A stretch of DNA of 59,485 bases from an uncultured Marinomonas sp. (GTDB lineage: Bacteria > Pseudomonadota > Gammaproteobacteria > Pseudomonadales > Marinomonadaceae), in NCBI GenBank assembly GCA_938009755.1, contig CALLIL010000097.1, forward strand, positions 1 through 59,485, written 5' to 3'. A program made the position numbers and the translations under genes. The notes under the pieces were generated by a model. It ran no database searches and was not told where the DNA came from. It saw nothing but the letters and a program-made list of their open reading frames with translations. Shown here piece after piece: positions 8,873 to 15,530 of the stretch. The number at the start of each line of letters is the position of its first letter. Within the stretch, counting starts at the first letter, position 1.

Positions 8873-9783
8873 AAAACATCACCACCCTATTTCTAGGCTA
8901 TCTCTCATACGCGTTTTATAAACTGGTAGTAAAAGTCACCAAGAAAACACGAAAAGCCGCCTTTTGGCAAAATGCAAACCAGCAACAAGAAAACAAGGAT
9001 GCCGTTTGGCATCCTTTATCTCAATGGCTAACGAATGGTAAACATAATTTGTTGGCGATGATGATGATGGGGCCTCGTTGGAACTGCAATGCCACCTTGG
9101 CCATTTCTGACATGTTTTATGTTGAAGGCAACCTTCAGCTCGATATAGAACAGGCGAATAAATCGGCTAAATTTTGGACCGCCGTTATCTATAACATGAA
9201 CTTCAAAACGATTGCTCACATGGGGAATACAGAAGAAACAGCCAAGTCTGAAGGAAAACTGTCAGTACCCAAAGGGCATTATTTTATTGCCATTCGTTAT
9301 TATGAAACGTCTCAAATAAGTGAATTTCCAGCCGTCAGCATTGATGGTAAAAGCGCGATTGCTTCTCTAAACAGTGACGAAGAAAGAGTACGTTATGAAA
9401 AGTATTTAACCATGCTATCAGGCTACCGTTCTTGGTTATTTTTAGCCATGCATTATCATGCTTACGCTTTCTTAAAAAACCGTCAAAAACTGGATGCAGA
9501 ATGGGTCAATCAAACCTATTTACCAGTGGGCAACCCAGAAACTAAGTTCACGTATGGCACGATAAAAAAAGGCCAAAAGCTCAGAGTTTCCTCATTAGAA
9601 TACCCAGCCAAACGGACTTATATTTCAATCTACAATAAAGCGAGTTTGCCAATATATTGGGCGGAGTTAACAGAGCAACAAGAAACGCCACCTATTGATA
9701 CCTCAGGGACGTTTGCCATTAGGCAAATATCGAATGCATGCTTACACAATCAATCAACCGCATTGCAAGTTGAACTGGTGTAA
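8869..9783 (+). CDS. Conserved protein of unknown function paired with the sulfotransferase-condensation fusion
   Basis: A 304-residue protein whose ATG overlaps the stop codon of the preceding gene, implying translational coupling. The first ~25 residues include a hydrophobic stretch that may anchor it to the membrane. A GPRWNCNA motif near residue 64 and a domain with AKFWTAVIYNMNF and GHYFIAIRYYE follow. This recalls cyanobacterial proteins I associate with DUF6208, remembered with low certainty. Function unknown; its location suggests a role in the same sulfated product pathway. A terminator follows 20 bases after the stop. Confidence 0.7.
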   Translation: MKNITTLFLGYLSYAFYKLVVKVTKKTRKAAFWQNANQQQENKDAVWHPLSQWLTNGKHNLLAMMMMGPRWNCNATLAISDMFYVEGNLQLDIEQANKSAKFWTAVIYNMNFKTIAHMGNTEETAKSEGKLSVPKGHYFIAIRYYETSQISEFPAVSIDGKSAIASLNSDEERVRYEKYLTMLSGYRSWLFLAMHYHAYAFLKNRQKLDAEWVNQTYLPVGNPETKFTYGTIKKGQKLRVSSLEYPAKRTYISIYNKASLPIYWAELTEQQETPPIDTSGTFAIRQISNACLHNQSTALQVELV

Positions 9784-9802
9784 CCATGAATGCTTGATTA
9801 TT

Positions 9803-9839
9803 CTGGGCTGTTAATCATTGATTAAGCAGCCCAGTTTTT
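9803..9839 (+). terminator. Rho-independent terminator of the sulfotransferase operon
   Basis: CTGGGCTG pairs with CAGCCCAG, extended inward by TTAAT/ATTAA pairing, and is followed by five T residues. Confidence 0.9.
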
Positions 9840-9874
9840 ATTACAATTCAGGCTCAGGTAAAACGGCTGGCGTA

Positions 9875-10201
9875 CTATCCAGTTTGACCTTCAACAATCG
9901 TACCTGATTTCTCCAAAGCTGAAAAAACATGAGCCATTAGCGTTTTACTCGTAGACGAAATGCTTGTGCCGCAATCCTCTTCATATCCTTCAAATACACT
10001 TTTTATATTTATTATCCCCAGATTGGTCGAGATCTCACGGTTAAGCTCCAAAGGGGCAATTGAGCGATGGGCTGTTTTTTTCTCTAGAATCTTAAGCTCT
10101 GAATGTCTTTCTAAAACGCTTAAAAACGTCTCTTCAGAAAACGGTTGATCAATATTTATCCATATAAAATCAGCGCTTAATTTTAAATATTGGCAAGTCA
10201 T
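9875..10201 (-). CDS. hypothetical protein, first gene of the cassette array
   Basis: A 108-residue soluble protein of no recognised family. It begins at ATG 10201, just inside the attC-like sequence at 10211-10299, as expected for a gene cassette. Its C-terminal ~20 codons overlap another reading frame on the same strand that continues to a stop at about 9841 and looks like the tail of a different protein. The true 3' end may therefore be a junction rather than a native terminus. Confidence 0.5.
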   Translation of the reverse strand: MTCQYLKLSADFIWINIDQPFSEETFLSVLERHSELKILEKKTAHRSIAPLELNREISTNLGIINIKSVFEGYEEDCGTSISSTSKTLMAHVFSALEKSGTIVEGQTG

Positions 10202-10210
10202 GCAGTGTGA

Positions 10211-10299
10211 ACCTAATGCTTTACTAAGCAGTAATAAAATAGCTGGCTAAAATAAGCGACGAAGGCGCAAAAGCCAACGCTTTTTGTCCTTAGTTAATA
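10211..10299 (-). repeat. attC-like recombination site
   Basis: Read on the minus strand, TTAAC near 10294 and GCATTAGG near 10212 bound an imperfect palindrome. ACTAAG pairs with CTTAGT, and GTTGGCT pairs with AGCCAGC. Its place between two minus-strand small genes and the core-like ends fit an integron attC, but the cores are weaker than at 11977 and 14519. Confidence 0.5.
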
Positions 10300-10304
10300 T
10301 TTTG

Positions 10305-10571
10305 CTATGTTGTTCGTTTACTGCGTAGTTCTTGTATTCTTTGAGCTCTGGGAGATACGTACTTTAGCCAACCACGAAAAGCATTATCTGGCGGAGACAT
10401 TTCCCATTTTGCATTACAATCCATACACAAATAAGTAAAGGTACTTTCAACCACCAATTGATTCGATTTACTTAGCTTTTTGAGCAGATCCTCAGCTTTC
10501 ACAAAATCTAATTCGGTTGTGAAGCCTCTAGAAGTATATGGTTCGATAATATTACAGGTGTGACATTTCAT
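10305..10571 (-). CDS. hypothetical small zinc-ribbon-like protein
   Basis: An 88-residue protein with two Cys pairs, CHTC at the N-terminus and CMDC in the middle, about 45 residues apart. This spacing suggests one four-cysteine zinc site. I recognise no family. The ATG at 10571 begins six bases after the core-like end of the attC-like site at 10577-10656; only a weak AGGT is present as ribosome binding site, as is common for cassette genes. Confidence 0.55.
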   Translation of the reverse strand: MKCHTCNIIEPYTSRGFTTELDFVKAEDLLKKLSKSNQLVVESTFTYLCMDCNAKWEMSPPDNAFRGWLKYVSPRAQRIQELRSKRTT

Positions 10572-10576
10572 AAAAA

Positions 10577-10656
10577 CCTAATGCCTCGTTAAGAGGCGAG
10601 CAGTAACGAGTTCAGCCCACATTTCTGTGGGCGATTTTTCATGTGCTTGTTATGTG
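10577..10656 (-). repeat. attC-like site carrying a terminator-like hairpin
   Basis: On the minus strand it runs from ACATAACAAGC (which contains the stop codon of the acetyltransferase gene) to GCATTAGG. The inner region holds a perfect hairpin, GCCCACA/TGTGGGC (10615-10632), and a second TCGTTA/TAACGA pairing. Placement of the gene stop inside the first core is the usual cassette arrangement. Confidence 0.65.
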
Positions 10657-11096
10657 CGTACTAAAGACATTGGTACGAACCTAATTCCATTGAACTCAGC
10701 TTCTGCACCTGTTGCTGAGAAACCATTACGATTGTAGAACTCAACAGCGTTCAACGATGAACGCAGACTAACTTCACGAGCATCAGTCTGATTGAGCAAA
10801 TGATTCAATAATGTACGACCTAAACCTGAACCCTGCTGTGATTTAGAAACAAATAAATGTGTTAGATAATTCCCATCGCGCAAAGCAGCAAAACCAAGAA
10901 CCTCGCCACCCGATACCACCTTAACAGATGAAAACTCCTCATTGTTAAAAGCAGTCGCTAGGTCTGGTAAAACTCTGTCCTTATACTCCTGCTTTCCCTG
11001 TTCATTAAACAATGGAAGCACATCCTTGTCTGAGACCTCTGAAACAAGCCTTGTTACTGCCTCTAAATCCGATTTTAGGACCTTCTGAATATCCAT
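10650..11096 (-). CDS. GNAT family N-acetyltransferase
   Basis: A 148-residue cytosolic acetyltransferase that would transfer acetyl from acetyl-CoA to an amine; the acceptor is unknown. The acetyl-CoA binding signature is visible as VSKSQQGSGLGRTLLNHLL (Gln/Gly-rich loop), followed by the conserved FYNRNGF near the C-terminus. ATG 11096 is chosen because GGAGG lies just before it; the frame extends further upstream but only through the attC-like site at 11110-11174. Such enzymes are frequent integron cargo. Confidence 0.88.
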   Translation of the reverse strand: MDIQKVLKSDLEAVTRLVSEVSDKDVLPLFNEQGKQEYKDRVLPDLATAFNNEEFSSVKVVSGGEVLGFAALRDGNYLTHLFVSKSQQGSGLGRTLLNHLLNQTDAREVSLRSSLNAVEFYNRNGFSATGAEAEFNGIRFVPMSLVRT

Positions 11097-11109
11097 TTTC
11101 CCTCCGAGT

Positions 11110-11174
11110 ACATAACGCTGCAATAACCGGAGCGAGGTACGAGCATCCGGTGCCGTAGGCGCGTAGTTAATTGC
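11110..11174 (-). repeat. attC site
   Basis: On the minus strand, AATTAAC near 11165 and GCGTTATGT near 11110 are the outer cores. Between them ACCGGA and TCCGGT form the stem. The 65-bp size and the position right before an acetyltransferase start fit a short attC. Confidence 0.7.
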
Positions 11175-11187
11175 CTTTTTATGTGTT

Positions 11188-11448
11188 TTACGCACGATGC
11201 ACCACCTTATGCACTGCACTTTTTATTTTATTTAGTTCGGAACCTTGTTGCTCGGAGAAAGTGGCACCGTAATTATTGTTAGCGGTATTTACGGCGTCAA
11301 GCAATAGTACCCAACCATCAGTCAGACCATTTAGGTTCGACAAGCCTTCCGAGAGCAACTCTCCTGCGGCTTCATTACCAGACGACGAAAGACTACTCTG
11401 TAGCTTTTCAATAGCCTCAAATAAATCTGTATTTGATTGAAATTCCAT
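11188..11448 (-). CDS. hypothetical small cassette protein
   Basis: An 86-residue, probably soluble and helical protein, acidic overall, with no recognised family. Its C-terminus is basic (HKVVHRA). It starts at ATG 11448 with only a weak AGAAAG upstream. It sits between the attC site at 11110-11174 and the core-like CGTTATGTG at about 11461, so it has the structure of a one-gene cassette. Confidence 0.55.
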   Translation of the reverse strand: MEFQSNTDLFEAIEKLQSSLSSSGNEAAGELLSEGLSNLNGLTDGWVLLLDAVNTANNNYGATFSEQQGSELNKIKSAVHKVVHRA

Positions 11449-11453
11449 ACTTT

Positions 11454-11612
11454 CTACTTACACATAACGAGGAAATACATTTTCCATTGGGTATTCACTT
11501 TTTCGTGGCCGCGCAGCGTGAATTTATTCATACCTTTATTGTCTGTGATCTTGCCAAACACCGGTTCGATAGCACCATAAAAAGGCCATAACGGAGTTTT
11601 TCCGTCCGCATC
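11454..11612 (-). pseudogene. C-terminal remnant of an IS1182/IS5-like DDE transposase
   Basis: The minus strand encodes a ~52-residue fragment ending in a TAG stop: DGKTPLWPFYGAIEPVFG, then NKFTLRGHEKVNTQW. The order (x)EPVFG...RFTLRG..KVN.QW is the C-terminal signature of IS1182-like transposases. No N-terminal part exists here; the fragment begins immediately after a CATAACAA core-like sequence. It is a decayed or captured piece, not a functional gene. Confidence 0.75.
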
Positions 11613-11624
11613 GATTTGTTATGC
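11461..11624 (-). repeat. attC-like boundaries enclosing the transposase remnant
   Basis: GCATAACAAATCG (minus strand, ending at 11624) contains the stop codon of the DUF6508-like gene and looks like an R'' core. CTCGTTATGTG at about 11461 looks like an R' core. The ~140 bases between are mostly transposase coding sequence rather than a clear palindrome, so this may be a site whose centre was replaced, or a cassette of its own. Confidence 0.4.
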
Positions 11625-11960
11625 ATTGCTAAGTTGCTTTAAACGTTTGATTACAGGATCTAGCATTTTTTCATTAAAAATCTTTGCCCACATACCATCA
11701 CCAAACCTTTCGGATCTTGCTGCTGCGGTCAATACCCATCTCACCTCTTTAAAAGACCCACTTTCAATAGACATCAGTATTTCTTGAATCTTAGATGGCT
11801 GATAATCGTTTGCCACCCATGGGGCTGACTGCAAGATTCTCATAAAATTTGATATTGCTTCAGGATATACTGGATAGATGTTACTCATATCAATGTTGGG
11901 TGCTTCGGAGATTGCTAATTCATAAGCTGAAATTAGGTTCGCTATATCTTCGTTATTCAT
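11619..11960 (-). CDS. DUF6508-like cassette protein
   Basis: A 113-residue soluble protein. The C-terminal half, VRWVLTAAARSERF followed by GDGMWAKIFNEKMLDPVI, resembles the conserved RG(E/D)RFC(E/D)G region of DUF6508 proteins, with Ser-Glu-Arg-Phe-Gly-Asp-Gly here. Function unknown. ATG 11960 is preferred to ATG 11975 because GGGAGA precedes it at proper distance and the upstream ATG lies in the attC core. Confidence 0.7.
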   Translation of the reverse strand: MNNEDIANLISAYELAISEAPNIDMSNIYPVYPEAISNFMRILQSAPWVANDYQPSKIQEILMSIESGSFKEVRWVLTAAARSERFGDGMWAKIFNEKMLDPVIKRLKQLSNA

Positions 11961-11976
11961 GTTCGCATCTCCCATT

Positions 11977-12092
11977 GCATAACGCCTTTATAAACTGCAC
12001 AATATGCGGAGCTAACTTGGTGTAAAATTCGCGAAGCGCAATACCAAGTTAGCGGAGTATATTGCGTCGGTTTTAATAAACTTTGTTATATT
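11977..12092 (-). repeat. attC site (clear)
   Basis: On the minus strand TATAACAAAG (12090-12081) and GGCGTTATGC (near 11978) are canonical outer cores. Inside, CGCTAACTTGGT pairs with ACCAAGTTAGC, and flanking GCAATATAC pairs imperfectly with GCATATTGTGC. The stop codon of the next cassette gene lies in the first core. This ~116-bp site is among the two best attC candidates in the window. Confidence 0.88.
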
Positions 12093-12400
12093 TCAGTTGA
12101 TGCTGAGTCACACCAAAATTCTGAATAGCAACCATCTACCCATAATTCAATTCTAATAGTTCCAAATTCTTTATTGGTATTTATTTCTCTGGAAACTATT
12201 ACTTTTTCGGCAGATAATAATTCACTAATTGATTCAATTAAATCATCAGAACCAGTTAAATCAATATGCTTACTTTCTTCATTATTTGATTCAACTTGAA
12301 ACCAAACACTTACCTTCTTATTCAACTCTAACTGATTAAATTGTAAGTCACTTATAAAATCTGGTTTTGAAAATTCTAGAAGCTTTACAAATTTGGCCAC
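12086..12400 (-). CDS. hypothetical cassette protein
   Basis: A 104-residue acidic soluble protein, no recognised family, with a beta-rich second half (TIRIELWVDGCYSEFWC). It starts with GTG at 12400, about 20 bases after the TAACATTTT end of the long repeat copy 2. Its stop codon is inside the attC site at 11977-12092. The gene is strongly AT-rich. Confidence 0.6.
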   Translation of the reverse strand: MAKFVKLLEFSKPDFISDLQFNQLELNKKVSVWFQVESNNEESKHIDLTGSDDLIESISELLSAEKVIVSREINTNKEFGTIRIELWVDGCYSEFWCDSASTEI

Positions 12401-12420
12401 AATTTTATACCTATGAAATA

Positions 12421-12822
12421 TAACATTTTATTAATGCGCATGCTCGTTTAGACACTTTTTAAACCCTTTCAGCAACTCTATAACATACTGATTATAAAGC
12501 TATTATTTGAGATATTAACCAGATCAAAAATTGACAACACAAGCGTGCGCGTTATTCCATCTTTTTATCAGGAACACACAGCGCGTTATCTCAGCACGGT
12601 GAATTCTTAATCATTGATATTATGACGATTTTTTATTCTCTACCAGTGTAGACGCGCAAAATCGAGTTATTAAAAAGGTGTAAATGAGCAAAGAATTGGC
12701 CAAATCAAACAAAAGTAATTTTCCTCACTGAAGTGCGACCTACTATTGAAGAGTTGTTGTCTAAGGTGAAAGCTGTGCTTTCTGTGTCAGATTACGGTCG
12801 TTCCTCCCTCATCGTGACCTAC
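12421..12822. repeat. Long intergenic repeat, copy 2
   Basis: Corresponds to 709-1080 over its whole length, with about 30 extra bases near 12655-12690. It keeps the GCGCATGCTCGTTT / AAGCGTGCGCGTTAT ends of the palindromic part, the GCGCGTTATCTCAGCACGG segment, the hairpin-like TCACTGAAGTGCGACCTAC and the final CTCCCTCATCGTGACCTAC. As with copy 1, it lies immediately upstream of a minus-strand gene and downstream of another. Confidence 0.8.
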
Positions 12823-12869
12823 GAGGTGAGGCGTTTGAAAGGTGGTACTCCGACGAGGAAGCCGTCTCT

Positions 12870-13244
12870 TTAATAAGAGCGATTCAATGGATGCAATTCG
12901 CCAGAATCAGGATCAATTGAGAAATACCAATCAAGAGCATTACCTTTAGATATACATACAACAGCCATTTCATAGTTCACATGTGACGCTAAATAATAAA
13001 ACCAATAGTCGCTCGGTTCTGTCACATCAAATTTAATCTCTCCATTCTCTTTTAAAGCAACCAAACGATTGGAACATGTCGCTTCACCAGACTGCGCTAA
13101 AAGTAATACCAGATTATTTTCAGGACTGTACGCTGAACAAGTAATTTTATCTTCCGTTTGAAAGGTTCCGACGACGCTGCCAATTTCCCAAGTTAGCGAA
13201 TGTAGATTTGCTGCCACTTTTCCAAAATTCCCAATCAGAGACAT
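12870..13244 (-). CDS. hypothetical cassette protein
   Basis: A 124-residue protein of unknown family, predicted soluble and beta-rich. The segments WYFSIDPDSGELHPL and LVALKENGEIKFD suggest a repeated beta-strand layout similar to SMI1/immunity-type small proteins, but this is not a firm match. ATG 13244 is preferred because an in-frame ATG at 13376 would translate the attC-like site at 13272-13322. Confidence 0.55.
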   Translation of the reverse strand: MSLIGNFGKVAANLHSLTWEIGSVVGTFQTEDKITCSAYSPENNLVLLLAQSGEATCSNRLVALKENGEIKFDVTEPSDYWFYYLASHVNYEMAVVCISKGNALDWYFSIDPDSGELHPLNRSY

Positions 13245-13271
13245 ATCTGTTCCTTTAAATTTACGAAGATG

Positions 13272-13322
13272 CGTATAACGCCTCCACAAGTCGTGAGCAG
13301 TGCAAGCATGATTTGTTGCGCC
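13272..13322 (-). repeat. attC-like site (short)
   Basis: On the minus strand GCAACAAATC and GAGGCGTTATACG, about 50 bases apart, look like the R'' and R' ends of a compact attC. The inner pairing is weak, so this could be a partial site. Confidence 0.5.
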
Positions 13323-13412
13323 TGTGTTCTTTGCAACCAATATGAACGTGTAACGAATCAGTTTAATGAGTTTCACAATTAAAGTGATTCTTTTGCAAGC
13401 CCAAATTTTGTA

Positions 13413-13453
13413 AACATTACATTTTATTAATGATCATGCACGTTATTTTCTAG
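13413..13453. repeat. Partial copy of the long repeat (left end only)
   Basis: ACATTTTATTAATGATCATGCACGTTA matches the left end of copy 2 (ACATTTTATTAATGCGCATGCTCGTT) and then diverges. Confidence 0.6.
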
Positions 13454-13576
13454 AAATAAAAAGAAGGGATTTACGAGAGTTAACCATCCGCTAGTCCCTT
13501 TGTTTTCATTCCATTAAGGCATTCATGTCGCTTGGGGTAATTGGGATTTCCAGATTAAGGCCAGAGCCAAAGAATA

Positions 13577-13607
13577 ATTGTCGAACTAAAGTTCGACCTA
13601 CGACAAT
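13577..13607. repeat. REP-like nested palindrome
   Basis: ATTGTCG and CGACAAT flank an inner hairpin TCGAACT/AGTTCGA, with CCTA on one side. The inner hairpin followed by CCTAC recurs in long repeat copies 1 (983) and 2 (12724) with different stem bases. Confidence 0.7.
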
Positions 13608-13760
13608 AAGGTTGAAAGTGGAGCGAAGCGAGGTCAAGCGCAGTCTGTTGCAATTGCACATGACAGAGGTACACTTAATTCACATCTTAGCCTCTGGTAA
13701 CTCCTCCCACAATCCGGGAAGTGACGACCCAGAGGCTTCTTACATTATAAGGATATAGAA

Positions 13761-14171
13761 ATGGCTCAAAGGACTGTAGCTATCTTTGTTGACGCTGGAT
13801 TTTTCATTCGAAATTTCACCAATATTGCAGACCCAGATATGTCTGCTGAACCACAACAATTAGCGAAAGCTATGTGGCATTATTGGATAAAGCATGTGGA
13901 CAGAAAAAATGACGAAGAATTATATCTTATCTATTTCTACGACTGCCCTCCTCTCTCTCATAAAGCACATCATCCAATAACCAATCAACTCATTGATTTC
14001 TCTAAAAGTAATATCACACAATATAAAAATGCATTGCATGAGGCACTCCTTCATCAACCTTATGTTGCTTGCAGAATGGGACAATTTCAGACTGTCAGAT
14101 TGACTGCGCTTGTTATGTTTTTTCATGAAAACCTACTTGGCAATTCATTATTGCTTGCTAAGGCCTCATAA
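13761..14171 (+). pseudogene. NYN (PIN-like) domain protein truncated by the cassette array
   Basis: Only the first ~108 residues look native: AIFVDAGFFIR carries the first conserved Asp of the NYN nuclease fold, and YFYDCPPLSHKAHHPITN and VACRMGQF follow as in full-length relatives. Those relatives are longer, with the later conserved acidic segment (the VAGDSDF region) that is missing here. From about 14095 the frame runs into attC-like sequence and the end of a cassette gene on the other strand. The start has AAGGA upstream. Likely inactive. Confidence 0.75.
14099..14118 (-). repeat. Half attC at the NYN gene junction
   Basis: On the minus strand CATAACAAGCGCAGTC follows the stop codon of the cassette gene at 14123, matching an R'' half. 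The second half is absent and NYN coding sequence takes its place. Confidence 0.55.
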
Positions 14172-14503
14172 ATTTTATCAGGGTCTGATTGACACCAATA
14201 CCTGAAAATAAGTTTGGAAGAACCTTTACCGAAAATTGAGCCAACAGTCTCTGATGTATGAACTAGAAGCTTAGGCGCCTGCCACTGTTGTGCAACGACA
14301 CCTAGATATTGTTTTGGCTCGGAGTCTATATATGCAAACCATGTAGCTTTCCCGCCTGATATTTTTGGTAAGGTGCAGACTTCTAATGCCTCTATTAAAA
14401 GCTGATAGATGCTCATTGTATCTTTTACGATTATCGCAACAACATGGGAAGACATATCATCTCCTGCATGTACGCTGTCACGGTCAATTTCTAACGTAAG
14501 CAC
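14123..14503 (-). CDS. hypothetical cassette protein
   Basis: A 126-residue soluble protein with no recognised family. It contains a Trp-rich mid-region (KATWFAYIDSE, VVAQQWQAPK) and FRYWCQSDPDKIYE near its end. GTG 14503 is chosen because AAGGAG lies five bases before it; an ATG at 14521 falls inside the attC core. Both its flanks carry attC-like cores, so it is a complete cassette inserted beside the NYN fragment. Confidence 0.6.
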   Translation of the reverse strand: MLTLEIDRDSVHAGDDMSSHVVAIIVKDTMSIYQLLIEALEVCTLPKISGGKATWFAYIDSEPKQYLGVVAQQWQAPKLLVHTSETVGSIFGKGSSKLIFRYWCQSDPDKIYEALASNNELPSRFS

Positions 14504-14518
14504 AATCTCTCCTTGAAA

Positions 14519-14617
14519 CATAACGCCGCCATAAGCGGTGAGTGACTGTTGGCTATACTGTGTAGCGAAGCGAAACGTAGCCAACTGTTACGAATCCGAC
14601 TTGATGGCCTTGTTATG
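14519..14617 (-). repeat. attC site (clear)
   Basis: On the minus strand the site runs from CATAACAAGG to GGCGTTATG. CAGTTGGCTA pairs with TAGCCAACAG across a ~20-base loop rich in GCGAAGC-type sequence. Stop and start codons of the flanking genes lie at its edges. Length (99 bp) and cores are typical. Confidence 0.9.
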
Positions 14618-15488
14618 ATTTTATTACTCTACGGTTTATAATACTGCCATCTTTATGATATGTCGTTTCAATTATTGAACCATCATCTCTTACTTCTCTG
14701 CGCCTTTTAATACTATTTTTATCACGCATAATATATTCGGGTGCAAAAGATTGTCGGGGAAAAGATCTTCTTGAACTTCTTGTTTGCCACATTTGAACAC
14801 CAGCTAAAAAAACGGCTATAAATGCAGAAACGATTGAAACAACTAAACTAGTTTGCGAGTCGGAAAGATACTCATTAACTAACTTATTTTTATTACTTAA
14901 TTCATTTGAAAGTTTATTTACATCATCCTCGACTGTAGAATAATTCCCGTTAAGCTTTACTCTAATATTTTCAAACAGATCTTTTTGACCGGATTCAAGT
15001 TTATCAAACGGGTTTGATTCAGTGTATTCCCTTATAATCAAATCCAACTTATCTAAAAATTCTATATCGGGCGTACCATCTAAGTATTGATCTGTTCTTA
15101 GTTGCTCAAGTACTTCTGAAAGTGCTATTTCGTATGGATAATATAGATTAAGGTCTGTTTTAATGGTAAATAGAATATCTCTTTTTATAGTAGTTCTATG
15201 ATCATAATGAAACTTAACAGCTCTCAATCCTGCGCCATTATTGACAAGAGTTGTAATTTCTTTTTTTACTGCTGCCTTCTCAACGTATTTATCACCCAAC
15301 AAAAAACTATTCGTTAAAAATGATACGAAAATAGTGATAAATATGACTGGGATTACTTTCCCTGTCATTTCCCAAAAAAACTGAAAAGAACCCTTTTTAC
15401 TTTCAGGAGCATTTTCATCTAAATTTTCTTGAGCATCATCCAATACACTATCTTCTGGTGCTTTTTTACTTTCATCCGTATTTGTCAT
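14613..15488 (-). CDS. hypothetical two-helix membrane protein
   Basis: A 291-residue protein: an acidic, Glu/Lys-rich N-terminus (~1-35), a membrane helix near 45-65, a long hydrophilic presumably periplasmic domain (~70-205), a second helix near 212-233, and a basic cytoplasmic tail ending in GSIIETTYHKDGSII. No family recognised. Start ATG 15488 has only weak upstream GAGAA. The long repeat copy 3 begins about 45 bases upstream. It is the largest gene of the array and very AT-rich. Confidence 0.6.
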   Translation of the reverse strand: MTNTDESKKAPEDSVLDDAQENLDENAPESKKGSFQFFWEMTGKVIPVIFITIFVSFLTNSFLLGDKYVEKAAVKKEITTLVNNGAGLRAVKFHYDHRTTIKRDILFTIKTDLNLYYPYEIALSEVLEQLRTDQYLDGTPDIEFLDKLDLIIREYTESNPFDKLESGQKDLFENIRVKLNGNYSTVEDDVNKLSNELSNKNKLVNEYLSDSQTSLVVSIVSAFIAVFLAGVQMWQTRSSRRSFPRQSFAPEYIMRDKNSIKRRREVRDDGSIIETTYHKDGSIINRRVIKS

Positions 15489-15530
15489 GCTACATTCTCA
15501 TTAATTGGTGCAGGCTTATTCAAAAAATCA

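Larger units (their letters stand above)
13323..13760. other. Intergenic stretch with repeat fragments and hairpins
   Basis: No gene is supported in this ~440-bp stretch. It contains the partial repeat at 13413, a REP-like hairpin at 13577, and a long-loop inverted repeat, GCCTCTGG/CCAGAGGC (about 13690-13737), shortly before the NYN gene fragment. Confidence 0.5.
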
